Positions 45,801 to 54,682 of a stretch of 64,000 nucleotides of DNA are shown here, piece after piece. The notes beneath the pieces are model-generated. The model made no database searches and had not been told where the DNA came from. It saw only the letters and a program-made list of their open reading frames with translations. Both the position numbers and the translations under genes were made by a program. The stretch is taken from the NCBI GenBank assembly GCA_049317525.1, contig JBMOIC010000015.1, positions 5,357 through 69,356 on the forward strand, written 5' to 3'. The stretch's first letter is position 1. The number at the start of each line of letters is the position of its first letter. Origin of the DNA: UBA961 sp049317525 (GTDB lineage Bacteria; Bacteroidota; Ignavibacteria; Kapaibacteriales; UBA961).

Positions 45801-45976
45801 GCACCTTCTTGTCCAAAAAGGGCTAAAGACATGGCTTCCAAAATTGTAGACTTACCGCTTCCAACATCACCAAATATTCCAAAAAGCTTATAAATAGATA
45901 AGGCTTCGAAGTCTATCGTTTGGAGCTCTTTTTTATAAGAATACATCCCTTTTATACTTAAAGATTTAGGCTTCAT
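42884..45976 (-). CDS. sbcC: Nuclease SbcCD subunit C (SMC-like ATPase)
   Basis: A 1030-aa Rad50/SbcC homologue that works with SbcD to cut hairpins and protein-blocked DNA ends. The N-terminal Walker A is FGDVGSGKSTILEAM. Two long coiled-coil arms flank the zinc hook CPLC (Cys516 and Cys519), which falls almost exactly at mid-protein. The C-terminal ABC signature is LSGGQSFQVALCLAIALSE, and Walker B with D-loop is FFFLDEGFGSLD. The start overlaps the end of sbcD by 11 bases, the usual operon order sbcD-sbcC. Confidence 0.96.
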   Translation of the reverse strand: MKPKSLSIKGMYSYKKELQTIDFEALSIYKLFGIFGDVGSGKSTILEAMSLALFGQEGAERLVGSKTKKNYQLMNLDVNELYIDFQFYSNGSLYRTQIKGKRKKNNIDDVTLESKTGFKWDELLHIWQPIEWNKAKAEEIIGLKAEYFKRAIIIPQGKFMEFIQLSPVDRTIMMRELFDLHRYEVSNGIKIVQQNNEKDLNYLHGEYDSIHSITEEDLTAAESELTHLSLQIKNINKEIQDIEYRLQQTIQAKNIQERYVSLSHEYENLLKEKDMFEAKEKHIIYLELAEEFRDNLVSLEYIEHEIAQKETEKKSLIECLADVQHKQKEVELFLTTLHDEYLLSENATNKVESLRKLSEYHKKQYKLIDLQSTLQGTITAKQSLQEECVNILETIEITLQKESTEKKEILRLEYIYDAELWLSIYTHLLKNSESLSTILYSIEGKILAFKLELNQIIDAVIIYVKNKKVLSVQKYIELAKDHFNKEITLCKERKHVLEKKKILHDYTVELKPHEACPLCGSTHHNPMSHEYNSEELFTLIQKEIDVQEKLSFLHSLEIKSGSIHDQLNTLYTEQSDIISRMNHIDKQINEHLQLINNNLLHLLNSSVKEIDIYIQQEKKELSRLKAYAFQLESTLQEINEKLLEKQQKIQTLEYECIKIQEQQKLIEKDIQELKDIIDIDIINAYINHSKDYINNELDTLLLSIQNKVNEKENAEKQLQSIFQKREFYFGQIQFLEKHVQSLISNALSLSNELDGKFKNQTVYKSISDIKNALQYAIDLSEEKSLVKVYYANLNTCLQAYIVTKKEYEENPYDEIIHSTLCGTLEEKKQLLSAYQVKSGMQVSHLELLTEHFVKKLSLGKRIQTLKNTSELIKELQQLLKGEALVRYVAMWQMKALCIQANKRFQQLNAGALQLSVNDMADFEIIDLMHSGRKRSIHTLSGGQSFQVALCLAIALSESVLGNNSDNFFFLDEGFGSLDKKALEDMLQNLRELCNDGRTIGIISHVEELKQEVPKSITIKNIPGKGSVVFT

Positions 45977-47207
45977 CTTTAATCTCCCCTGTACTTAACT
46001 CAATTTGATTGTTTGTATTATTCAAAACCTCATTGAATAATTGTACCATTTCAAATGATGGATCTATTCCTTTTTTATCTTTATAAAAATTTTTAAATAA
46101 TTCAGATATGCTGATTGTCATGTCTGGCATAGATTCTACAACATCATTATTCATATCCATTTTAAGCAGAATATCAATAATTCCATCATGTGCTTCATAT
46201 AGTAAGTTTTTTTCTTCTATTGACATGTGATTTGACAAGATAAGATGAAGTTCAACAAATGAATCTTGACATATAGATAATCTATCTAATGCATCTTGCA
46301 CAGAATGAGCATAAATCCTAAGCAAAGGTTTTCCTTTACTTAATTCAATATATTGTAAAGTTGGAGTTTGTCCTGGTGAAACAAATTCTGCCATCACAAT
46401 ATGTTTTTTTTGTCCTGCCTCTGCCATACTATAGCATAATGGGCTTCCTGAATACATAATTGGAAATGAGGCACTATCGAATCTCAATGGCTTATGAATA
46501 TGCCCTAAAGCTGCATAATCAAGACATTCGGGTATATATGATAAAGGAATTGCTTGAGCACCTCCAACCATTACAGAACGTTCGCCTTCATCTTCTTCTG
46601 GAATAGTAGAACCCATGAATAGGCCATGCCCAATAAACAGATTAAAGCCTTCCTTATTTTGAAACAAGTTTTTAGTATTATTCCATAGATTTTTTAGAAT
46701 TAATTGTATGTCTTGGTTTTCTGGACTAAGTAATGGCGTGCATCTCAATATATTTGCATAGGCACCTAAAAGTATTCTTACTGGATACTTACAATTAGGT
46801 AATTGCAATTCAACAAAACCTTGTCCCGAAGATATTATTGATATTCCTGAAGGAATAGAATAGCAAGTTGGTGATGAAAATGGCCATCCTGCCACAATTA
46901 TTCCTGATTCAAACAGAAGTGGTTCTATTGCTTCAATTCTTTCTGGAGAATCATGATTGCCAGCAATGATAATAATGGCTCTTTTTCCATGTGCAGACAT
47001 CTTCATCAATGTTTGATGGAGTAAATACACGGCTTCAACTGGAGGATTTATTTGATCATAAATATCTCCTGCTATAAGCACAATATCTGGGTTTTCTTGC
47101 TCTACAATAGAGCATAGTTCCTCTAATACTTCCTTTTGCTCTGGCAATCTGGATATAGATCCAAGCCATTTTCCTAAATGCCAATCTGCTGTATGAAGAA
47201 TTTTCAT
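45966..47207 (-). CDS. sbcD: Nuclease SbcCD subunit D (Mre11-like)
   Basis: A 413-aa calcineurin-like metallophosphoesterase, the nuclease half of SbcCD. Phosphoesterase motifs appear in order: ILHTADWHLGKW, VLIAGDIYDQINPP, IIIIAGNHDSPERIEA, LFIGHGLFMGS and YAALGHIHKPLRF. A capping domain and C-terminal SbcC-binding region follow. It is translationally coupled to sbcC by an 11-base overlap. A strong terminator of the upstream pyrophosphatase gene lies just before it, so it needs its own promoter. Confidence 0.96.
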   Translation of the reverse strand: MKILHTADWHLGKWLGSISRLPEQKEVLEELCSIVEQENPDIVLIAGDIYDQINPPVEAVYLLHQTLMKMSAHGKRAIIIIAGNHDSPERIEAIEPLLFESGIIVAGWPFSSPTCYSIPSGISIISSGQGFVELQLPNCKYPVRILLGAYANILRCTPLLSPENQDIQLILKNLWNNTKNLFQNKEGFNLFIGHGLFMGSTIPEEDEGERSVMVGGAQAIPLSYIPECLDYAALGHIHKPLRFDSASFPIMYSGSPLCYSMAEAGQKKHIVMAEFVSPGQTPTLQYIELSKGKPLLRIYAHSVQDALDRLSICQDSFVELHLILSNHMSIEEKNLLYEAHDGIIDILLKMDMNNDVVESMPDMTISISELFKNFYKDKKGIDPSFEMVQLFNEVLNNTNNQIELSTGEIKDEA

Positions 47208-47214
47208 AATTATA

Positions 47215-47259
47215 TAAAAAACGCCGGAAATCTCAGTGGTGAATCTGAAATTCCGGCGT
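47215..47259 (-). terminator. Rho-independent terminator
   Basis: A 9-bp GC-rich stem ACGCCGGAA/TTCCGGCGT (47221-47229 with 47251-47259) has an inner TCAG/CTGA pairing. On the minus strand it is followed by six T. It closes the pyrophosphatase gene. Confidence 0.9.
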
Positions 47260-47281
47260 ATAATTCATTGATTTTCTGGTA

Positions 47282-49408
47282 TTATTTCAAACCTAATAAT
47301 GGTAATAATATTCCGCCTTTTTCCATAAAGAATGGAACAAAAACAAGAGAAATAATTGCCATTAATTTAATAAGAATATTTAATGCCGGACCAGACGTAT
47401 CTTTAAATGGATCACCCACCGTATCACCAACTACAGCAGCTTTATGTGTATCAGAACCTTTACCACCTAATTGTCCGGTTTCAATATATTTTTTAGCATT
47501 ATCCCAAGCACCGCCAGAATTAGCCATAGAAATTGCAAGCATTACACCCACAATCAAAGAACCAATAAGGAGTCCTGCTAACATTTGTACACCAAAAAAC
47601 CAGCCTGCCAATAATGGAGTAATAATAACCATTAAACCAGGTGCCATCATTTCTTTAAGAGATGCTTGCGTAGAGATATCAACACAAGTACTATAATCTG
47701 GCTTTGCTGTACCTTCTAAAAGACCAGGAATAGTTCTAAACTGACGTCTAACTTCTTCTATCATAGCGAATGCTGCCTTACCAACAGAACGCATTGTCAT
47801 TGCTGAAAATGCAAAAGGCAATGCAGCGCCAACAAATAAACCAGCCATAACGATTGGATCTAACATATTTATCGAAGCAGATTGTGCTCTTGTAAGAAAA
47901 GCAGCTGTTAAAGCAAGAGCTGTTAAAGCAGCAGAGCCAATGGCAAATCCTTTACCAATTGCTGCAGTTGTATTTCCTGCGGCATCTAAAGCATCTGTAC
48001 GTTTACGAATATCTTTGCCCATTTCTGCCATTTCTGCAATACCACCTGCATTATCAGAAACTGGTCCATAAGCATCTATCGTTAATCCTACTGCTATAGT
48101 TCCAAGCATTCCAATTGCAGCCATTGCTATACCATACATTCCTGCAAAACTAAAGCCTATAACAACAGTTATCGCCAAGATAAGCATTGGTATAACTGCG
48201 CTATTATATCCTAATGATAAGCCATAAATAATATTAGTTGCTGCTCCGGTTTGTGAGGCATCTGCAACTTCACGAACTGGAGAATATCTATGAGATGTAA
48301 AATATTCAGTTATTAAACCAATTGCCAAACCTGCAATTAACCCTGCTGCAAGAGTAATAAATACACCCGTATTTGTAAACATTCTTTCGCCTAGCATAAA
48401 TGATGCTGGCAACATTTGCATGGTAAATGGGTATAATGCAACTAACATTAATAATGTAGAAATGATGAGTGCATTTTTGAGAGATCCTTCTACTTTTTCT
48501 TCTGTTTTAGGACGAATAAAAAAGAGTGAGATTAAACTTGCTACAATACCAATACCGCTTACAAAAAGAGGAAAAAGCAATGCAGAAGTTCTTAATGGCT
48601 CTTCTAAAGCAACAAAAGAAGCTGCACCAATTACCATTGCAGCACATGTAGATTCTGCTACAGAGCCAAATAAATCTGCGCCCATACCAGCAATATCACC
48701 TACATTATCACCTACATTATCAGCAATAACTGCTGGATTTCTTGGATCATCTTCTGGAATACCTGCTTCTACTTTTCCAACAAGATCAGCTCCAACATCT
48801 GCGGCTTTTGTATAAATACCACCACCAACACGTCCAAATAAAGCTACAGAAGAACCACCAAGTGCAAATCCAGAAAGAATTTCCATGATGAAATGTGTTT
48901 CAACATTAGGAAGGAAATTTGTTAATCCTGTATACACTAATATAAGACCAACTACAGCTAGACCTGTTAGGCCAAAGCCCATTACGGCACCTGATTCAAA
49001 AGCTATGCTAAATGCTCTTTCTAAAGAAATTCGGGCTGCCGCTGCAGTACGCACATTTCCTTTTGTTGCAATTTTCATTCCGATATAACCAGCCGCAACA
49101 GAAGTTCCAGCACCAATTAGGAAACATATCGCAGAATATATTCCCATTGAAACACCAGAACGAGAATCATTTACAGTAAACATGATAATTATGGCAAAAA
49201 TTGCCATAAACAAGGCCAGAATCCTGTATTCGCGCTTTAAGAAAGCCATAGCGCCTTCTGCAATTGCAGATGATATCTCAATTAATTTTTTTACTTCTTC
49301 TGGAGAAGATGCGCCACTGTCAATGGAAATCGCATTAACGCGGCGTGAATAAAATAAAGCTACTAATAGGGCAAGAATACCCAAGGCAAGGATTATCCCA
49401 ACAGTCAT
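47282..49408 (-). CDS. hppA: Membrane-bound, ion-pumping pyrophosphatase
   Basis: A 708-aa membrane protein with about sixteen helices that couples pyrophosphate hydrolysis to H+ or Na+ export. The active-site motif is DVGADLVGKVE, followed by DDPRNPAVIADNVGDNVGD. A second acidic cluster occurs in DAYGPVSDNAGGIAEM and near the C-terminus (VVGDTVGDPFKDTSGP). The K+-dependence position reads GNTTAAIGKG (residues 478-487) with Ala where K+-independent enzymes have Lys, so it is predicted to be K+-dependent. Proton versus sodium specificity is not decided here. The start at 49408 places the first helix (VGIILALGILALLVALF) at the N-terminus. No clear ribosome-binding site is visible. Confidence 0.95.
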   Translation of the reverse strand: MTVGIILALGILALLVALFYSRRVNAISIDSGASSPEEVKKLIEISSAIAEGAMAFLKREYRILALFMAIFAIIIMFTVNDSRSGVSMGIYSAICFLIGAGTSVAAGYIGMKIATKGNVRTAAAARISLERAFSIAFESGAVMGFGLTGLAVVGLILVYTGLTNFLPNVETHFIMEILSGFALGGSSVALFGRVGGGIYTKAADVGADLVGKVEAGIPEDDPRNPAVIADNVGDNVGDIAGMGADLFGSVAESTCAAMVIGAASFVALEEPLRTSALLFPLFVSGIGIVASLISLFFIRPKTEEKVEGSLKNALIISTLLMLVALYPFTMQMLPASFMLGERMFTNTGVFITLAAGLIAGLAIGLITEYFTSHRYSPVREVADASQTGAATNIIYGLSLGYNSAVIPMLILAITVVIGFSFAGMYGIAMAAIGMLGTIAVGLTIDAYGPVSDNAGGIAEMAEMGKDIRKRTDALDAAGNTTAAIGKGFAIGSAALTALALTAAFLTRAQSASINMLDPIVMAGLFVGAALPFAFSAMTMRSVGKAAFAMIEEVRRQFRTIPGLLEGTAKPDYSTCVDISTQASLKEMMAPGLMVIITPLLAGWFFGVQMLAGLLIGSLIVGVMLAISMANSGGAWDNAKKYIETGQLGGKGSDTHKAAVVGDTVGDPFKDTSGPALNILIKLMAIISLVFVPFFMEKGGILLPLLGLK

Positions 49409-49439
49409 AATGCAGTTCGGAAAGTGAAACAATTCAAAT

Positions 49440-49469
49440 TGTATAAACAAGCTATTTGTTAAAATGCAA
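49440..49469 (-). promoter_or_regulatory. Sigma70-like promoter of hppA
   Basis: TTGCAT (49469-49464), an 18-base spacer and TATACA (49445-49440) lie on the minus strand. The predicted start is near 49433, leaving a leader of about 25 bases. Confidence 0.55.
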
Positions 49470-49656
49470 TGATGTTAATCTTTTATTTAACTTTGCTTGA
49501 AAGGATTTAATGCAAATATACAAAAGGCTATCATGCAGATTTAAAAGTGATGATAATTTTCCCAAAAAGTTCTCCACATTTTACCCTTTTTCTATGAATT
49601 AGGCATATTTCTTCCCATTATTCTAGTATAGTTCTTATTTTTGCCTTGTAATAATT

Positions 49657-49730
<74 letters not shown>

Positions 49731-49735
49731 CTTAC

Positions 49736-49770
49736 AATCAAGGCCTGTTTTTCAGGCCTTGATTTTTTTT
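49736..49770 (+). terminator. Rho-independent terminator of the tRNA gene
   Basis: A 12-bp stem (49736-49747 with 49753-49764) with a 5-T loop is followed by a T run to 49770. It begins six bases after the tRNA and reaches the stop codon of the convergent surface-protein gene. Confidence 0.9.
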
Positions 49771-52732
49771 ATTTAACTAGTTTGAATTCTACTCTTCTAT
49801 TCAATTCCCTTCCTTCTGCAGCATCATTATTTGCGATTGGCTTTGATTCTCCAAATCCTTTGGCAATCATTCTTGTATTAGTAATGCCTTTTTGCTCTAA
49901 ATAGATGATTACTGATTTTGCTCTATTTTGAGAAAGCAAGAGATTTGAAGCATCGCCACCTTTATTATCTGTATGAGCATGTACTTCAATGTTGAGATTA
50001 GGATATTCAATCAAAAAACTATACAGTTTATCTAAGAATAAAGTACTTTCTGTTTTCAATACTGATTGATTTGATTCAAATAATAGATTTTTTAGTGAGA
50101 ATGTTTTTCCTTCTTCGATTGCATCAGAGATTGATATTAATGGAATATTTGGGTTAAATGTATATCCATTTTGCAATGCATTCCTTTTTATTTCGAATGC
50201 ATCACTTATATAGTTTTTCACTTTAGGAATAAATCTATAGTCTATTCCTGTTTTTAGTTCTACCGAAAATTTTCCTTCAAAATCTGTATCTATCGTCAGC
50301 AATTCTACCGATGTATTCATATCTTCTATTTTAATTGTACCCTGCAATGCCTTGTTATTTTTCTGATCATATAATACACCTTCAACTAATGCTGGTTTTA
50401 ATGCTAATACGAAATTAACTGTATCATTTACACCCCTTTTTATTGAAAGTGTATCTACAGAAATTGACATTGTGTTAAATAGATTAACAATTGGCTCTAT
50501 TATATATGCTTTTTTTTGTGAAAATGTTAAAGAATAGATACCATATTCATTTGTGGTTGTTCTTGATATTTCTTGCTGAGTTAATGGATCTTTTAATACT
50601 ATAATCCCTTGTAGAAGATGTCCTTCTGCGTCTTTTAAAGCCCCTGATACAGAATATGGCAATGATGTTAATTGGAAATTTTTAATAAGTGTATCACCAA
50701 ATTGACTTAGCTTCAAATCAATATTTTCTTTCTGTATTGCAAATCCTTCTGCATTAATTTCTATAGTATATGTGTTTTTATCCTTAAAAGTCATCAGTGC
50801 ATTGTCAGAAAAGTTTATTGTGTTCATCGGCAATTGCTCGCCAAAGTTATTTCTAATGATCAATCGTGGATTAATTTCTTCATTGTTTTCTGAATAAAAC
50901 TTACTTTTTAAATAGATATCATTCTTTAGAACTACCATTTGTTTCTTGCCAAGGGCTACTTCGTAAGTTGTTGTTACATCTCGTGTTATATCATTTAAAA
51001 TAGCAGTGAATGGTTGTTTTATACTATATTCTTTCCCCAAACTTAATCGAGTCATTATCCCTCCATTATGATTTTCAAGATTGATTATTGAATATAGCTT
51101 TGCTCCTGATTGCCATAAATCTTGAGTTAAGGAAGATTCAGTAAAGTTACCATTAGTTTGAATTGAGCAATCATCACTTATTAGTATGATACATCTTTGC
51201 GCCTGCTCTCTGAAAGGAAATTTTGTTGCTGTATGAATAGCTGTTGATGTAATTTCATCATTTCCTATTGCTGCTGCTTTCGAAAAGAACCTCAGAAATG
51301 CTTCAATATCTGCTGTTGGTTGAATCGTATCTTGAATCTTATCGCCGTATAGTATGCCACCAATCCTATAGTCAATCCCCGCATTTTTTAATTTATTTAC
51401 AAATGATACTACATTAGCCCTTACTTCTAAGATTTCATCACCCATGCTTCCGGAACAATCCATCAATAAAACAAAATCTACTGGTACAGGTATAAATGAA
51501 ATTGATTGCTTTACACTAATTATTTGAAGCGTGGAATCCGAAATAATAAATGAACTCTCATTTGCATTAGATATCATTTTATCTTGTTCATCTTTAATTT
51601 GTACTGTTATAGACTGTATGCCTGTATCAGTAATAATTCTTGATTGTTCTAAAACAGTATATTTTGGATTTTTATGACTTATTATATTTTGCTCAATACC
51701 TTTTATTGAAATTTTAGGATAGTATGCAGAATAATACTGTTTAAAAATAGTATCATAAAGAGTCTTTGAAGATCCTGACATCTTATCAAGTGTATTTGCT
51801 AATTGATGATAACTGCTATTGAGACCTTTTACAATATTATAAACTCTTTCTGATGAGTCGGAATCAAATGAAGTCCATTTATATGCAGTTGTATCACATG
51901 GAGCATCAGAAGCAATCTCAGTTTTCTTTTTTGCATCCGCTTTGGTATTAATCCGTATTAATGCATTTCCCTCTGTCATTACACTGGGTGTAACATTATT
52001 ATCGAATGTATTAAGGCTTCCCAAGGAAAGAGCTCCTAGATTCATTTCAATACCAAGCCTAAACTGATTATATACTGGATTCATATTCCCAGATGCAATT
52101 AAAAAATCTTTGATAATATGAGCGCTTATTCCAAAGTCAGGAGAAATATTTTTACCTCTAAAAAAGTTAGTATCCATTGAATACATTAATCTTGTATGCA
52201 TGGTAAACCAATCATTTATGGTATAAGAAGCCATACCTGAAATAATATTCAGACTATTATTAGGAGTATATGTATTATCTATTCCAATAGAAAATAACAA
52301 TGCATTCAAAGGTGAAAAAAGTATTGATGCTGAATATTTAGCATTAATTATCGAATCCTTAAAAAATCTACTGCCTACTCCAGCCCACATATATTTATCG
52401 ATTAATGTAAACCCATAACCTACATGTATATTAAGGGGAATTTCTACAGGGAATGATGAGATAGAATCTAAAGAGGTAATAAAACCACCAGCAAAGCCAT
52501 TGATTTTAATAAAACCAGCATATTGTCCTTTTTTCGAAAACTGATTATCATAATTTGCGGCAAATAATAAATCAACTCCTTTCTCAACACCCAATAAAGC
52601 AGGATTCCAACTAACAGAAGTTGCATCGTTCAATAAACCCATTCTTCTATTGGTTAAGTTATGCGAAGTTAATTGTGAGTACACATTGTGAAATGACAAA
52701 CATGCAATAAAAAGAAGTATAATAACTTTCAT
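49769..52732 (-). CDS. Composite surface protein: barrel-like N-terminus, VWA domain and OmpA domain
   Basis: A 987-aa exported protein (signal MKVIILLFIACLSFHNVYS). Residues ~20-260 look like a PorV/DUF5723-type outer-membrane barrel (TSVSWNPALLG, LNIHVGYGFTL, ASILFSPLNALLFSIGID). A von Willebrand A domain follows with an intact MIDAS DxSxS (DCSGS, D425-S429) and LYGDKIQDTIQPTAD. Then come two or more carboxypeptidase-regulatory-like beta-sandwiches (VSGALKDAEGHLLQGIIVLK and VEGVLYDQKNNKALQGTIKI). The last part is an OmpA C-terminal peptidoglycan-binding domain (NIEVHAHTDNKGGDASNLLL, LSQNRAKSVIIYL, GRELNRRVEF). The set suggests a wall-anchored outer-membrane protein presenting a metal-dependent adhesion domain. 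GGTAGGGA directly precedes the ATG. Confidence 0.82.
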   Translation of the reverse strand: MKVIILLFIACLSFHNVYSQLTSHNLTNRRMGLLNDATSVSWNPALLGVEKGVDLLFAANYDNQFSKKGQYAGFIKINGFAGGFITSLDSISSFPVEIPLNIHVGYGFTLIDKYMWAGVGSRFFKDSIINAKYSASILFSPLNALLFSIGIDNTYTPNNSLNIISGMASYTINDWFTMHTRLMYSMDTNFFRGKNISPDFGISAHIIKDFLIASGNMNPVYNQFRLGIEMNLGALSLGSLNTFDNNVTPSVMTEGNALIRINTKADAKKKTEIASDAPCDTTAYKWTSFDSDSSERVYNIVKGLNSSYHQLANTLDKMSGSSKTLYDTIFKQYYSAYYPKISIKGIEQNIISHKNPKYTVLEQSRIITDTGIQSITVQIKDEQDKMISNANESSFIISDSTLQIISVKQSISFIPVPVDFVLLMDCSGSMGDEILEVRANVVSFVNKLKNAGIDYRIGGILYGDKIQDTIQPTADIEAFLRFFSKAAAIGNDEITSTAIHTATKFPFREQAQRCIILISDDCSIQTNGNFTESSLTQDLWQSGAKLYSIINLENHNGGIMTRLSLGKEYSIKQPFTAILNDITRDVTTTYEVALGKKQMVVLKNDIYLKSKFYSENNEEINPRLIIRNNFGEQLPMNTINFSDNALMTFKDKNTYTIEINAEGFAIQKENIDLKLSQFGDTLIKNFQLTSLPYSVSGALKDAEGHLLQGIIVLKDPLTQQEISRTTTNEYGIYSLTFSQKKAYIIEPIVNLFNTMSISVDTLSIKRGVNDTVNFVLALKPALVEGVLYDQKNNKALQGTIKIEDMNTSVELLTIDTDFEGKFSVELKTGIDYRFIPKVKNYISDAFEIKRNALQNGYTFNPNIPLISISDAIEEGKTFSLKNLLFESNQSVLKTESTLFLDKLYSFLIEYPNLNIEVHAHTDNKGGDASNLLLSQNRAKSVIIYLEQKGITNTRMIAKGFGESKPIANNDAAEGRELNRRVEFKLVK

Positions 52733-52834
52733 TCCCTACCCTTAATACATTCTATGAATTAAATATCTTGATACATGTAAATATATTATTTATTAGATAA
52801 ATAGATGGTGTTTTTAATCATCATTCAATCTTCC

Positions 52835-52875
52835 TTTAAAAAACAATGCAGCCATTTTCAGTGAAAATGGCTGCA
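52835..52875 (-). terminator. Rho-independent terminator
   Basis: A 13-bp hairpin (52847-52859 with 52863-52875, 3-base loop) on the minus strand is followed by TTGTTTTTT. It lies about 160 bases past the stop of the TPR-HTH gene. A second, weaker hairpin (52907-52913 with 52919-52925) precedes it. I see nothing coding between 52733 and 53033. Confidence 0.8.
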
Positions 52876-53033
52876 GTTGTGTATCCTTCCCCTGATTTGA
52901 ATTGCAAAAAGCTTTGTCAGCTTTTCACACAGACAAAATTAACTCATACAGCAACTGCTAATACCCTACAAAACCCCCTCAATATTGTTCTTTTATCTAT
53001 ATTATTCACGTAATACTACTTGTTATCTACTTA

Positions 53034-54584
53034 TTAATGATGTTGATCTATGCTTTCAATGGCAACTGACAAAGAGATACTTCTTTTTAAACCTATTTTT
53101 TTTCTTAATCTAAGCCTATGATTTTCTACATTTTTCAGCGTAATATTCATGAGATCTGCTATTTCAGAGGAAGTTTTACCCATTTTTATAAGTTTAGAAA
53201 TCAATAGTTCTGTTTTAGTAAGATTAGGATATTGCTTATGAATTACTCTTGTAAATTCCGGATTCTTAGAATCAAATTGCTGTAAAAGTGTGTGTAATAT
53301 CGATGCCGTATTGGCATGATATTCTAGAGTCTCATTAATTGTTTCATATACTGATAATGATATTTTCTTAGCTTTATAGAGAGATAATATATTTTTTGAA
53401 ATATGATTTTGATGATCATTCATCATTGATATCTGGGTTAAGGCTTCATTCAGACTTTGATATAATGATAGATTTTCTGCCATTATTTTTTTATAATTAA
53501 TTGTATCATATCTAGATTCAAATTCATTTTTCTTGTGATTTGATTCTGCCTCTAATTCTATGACTTTCTTTTCTACTTCTTCATTTTTTATTTTTTGTTC
53601 AATCTCTCTTGCTTCTTTAAATGCATAGAAAGCATGCTTCCAATCATCAACATTAATTGCTGCATTGCACCAATCATCTAATATTAATACTTGAGGATGA
53701 GTAAATTCATTATTCTTTGCAATGGTAAGGGCATGCGAAAAATACAAAGTAGCCGATGCATAATCATAAAGTGGAGAATCTTTTTTTGAAAACATTCCTG
53801 CAATAAAAATATTTGCTTCTAGCTGACGAATTGGCATATCTAACTGCTCGGCATAAAGCAAAGCTTTAAACAAAAACTCTTTGCCTTCTTCCCATTTTTT
53901 TGTTTGAATATATAACTCACCTTTTGACAATAATAGAACAAAATTTGATTCTGGTCTTTGGATATGATTTTGTTCATTATACTGTTCGAATTGATCAATA
54001 TATTTCAATGCATTTTTATAATCAAATATAGTTATATAATCCATTGCAAGATTAAACAATGTATTTGACACTGTGTTTTTGCTTAATTCGTGTAATTGTG
54101 GTAAAGATAGATATTGATGATATAATTCTATGGCTTTTTCAAATTGACTTAGATTACTATATACAACTGCTTTTTTTGCTATACAATCTGTATAACAAAT
54201 TGTATGAATTCCACCATGCTTGATGGATACTAATTCCGCTTCTAAGATACTTTGCAATGATTCTGAATACAATCCCTTTTTATTTAATTGAGTAGATAAT
54301 GACAATAGTGCTCTGGCTTGAGCTTCATACTGCTTATATTTTTTAAATAAAGAAATCACTTTTTTTAAAGATGCTATTGATATATCAATTGATTGGTTTT
54401 TTAAATTAATAATTGTTTCTACATATTCGATATATGCTAATAGGACAGGTTTTTTACTTCTTTGATAAAAATCTTTGATAAGAGAAATATGAATATCTGC
54501 ATCATTATATATTCCACTATATATAATATCAAGTGCTTTTTTTCTTATATCTTCGAATGCCATTTCTTTATATAAAGTTTTCAT
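53034..54584 (-). CDS. TPR-containing helix-turn-helix (LuxR-type) regulator
   Basis: A 516-aa protein. Residues ~1-340 are TPR-like helical repeats (for example YLSLPQLHELSKNTVSNTLF, FNLAMDYITIFDYKNALKYI). Residues ~340-385 are charged and probably coiled-coil (KIKNEEVEKKVIELEAESNH). The C-terminus is a LuxR/GerE-type HTH (LTKTELLISKLIKMGKTSSE followed by IADLMNITLKNVENHRLRLR). No signal peptide, membrane helix or receiver domain is visible, so any signal is probably sensed in the cytoplasm through the TPR part. The target genes are unknown. No ribosome-binding site was recognised. Confidence 0.82.
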   Translation of the reverse strand: MKTLYKEMAFEDIRKKALDIIYSGIYNDADIHISLIKDFYQRSKKPVLLAYIEYVETIINLKNQSIDISIASLKKVISLFKKYKQYEAQARALLSLSTQLNKKGLYSESLQSILEAELVSIKHGGIHTICYTDCIAKKAVVYSNLSQFEKAIELYHQYLSLPQLHELSKNTVSNTLFNLAMDYITIFDYKNALKYIDQFEQYNEQNHIQRPESNFVLLLSKGELYIQTKKWEEGKEFLFKALLYAEQLDMPIRQLEANIFIAGMFSKKDSPLYDYASATLYFSHALTIAKNNEFTHPQVLILDDWCNAAINVDDWKHAFYAFKEAREIEQKIKNEEVEKKVIELEAESNHKKNEFESRYDTINYKKIMAENLSLYQSLNEALTQISMMNDHQNHISKNILSLYKAKKISLSVYETINETLEYHANTASILHTLLQQFDSKNPEFTRVIHKQYPNLTKTELLISKLIKMGKTSSEIADLMNITLKNVENHRLRLRKKIGLKRSISLSVAIESIDQHH

Positions 54585-54623
54585 TGTAATTTTTAAAAGT
54601 TTATCACTAATTAGATTTTACAC

Positions 54624-54660
54624 AAATAAAAATAGGTTTATTCAATATGAATAAACCTAT
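54624..54660 (-). terminator. Rho-independent terminator
   Basis: A 13-bp AT-rich stem (54632-54644 with 54648-54660) with a 3-base loop. On the minus strand it leads into a T-rich run (plus-strand AAATAAAAA). It lies between the citrate synthase stop and the TPR-HTH gene. Confidence 0.75.
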
Positions 54661-54682
54661 AATCAAATATTTAATTGCAGGA

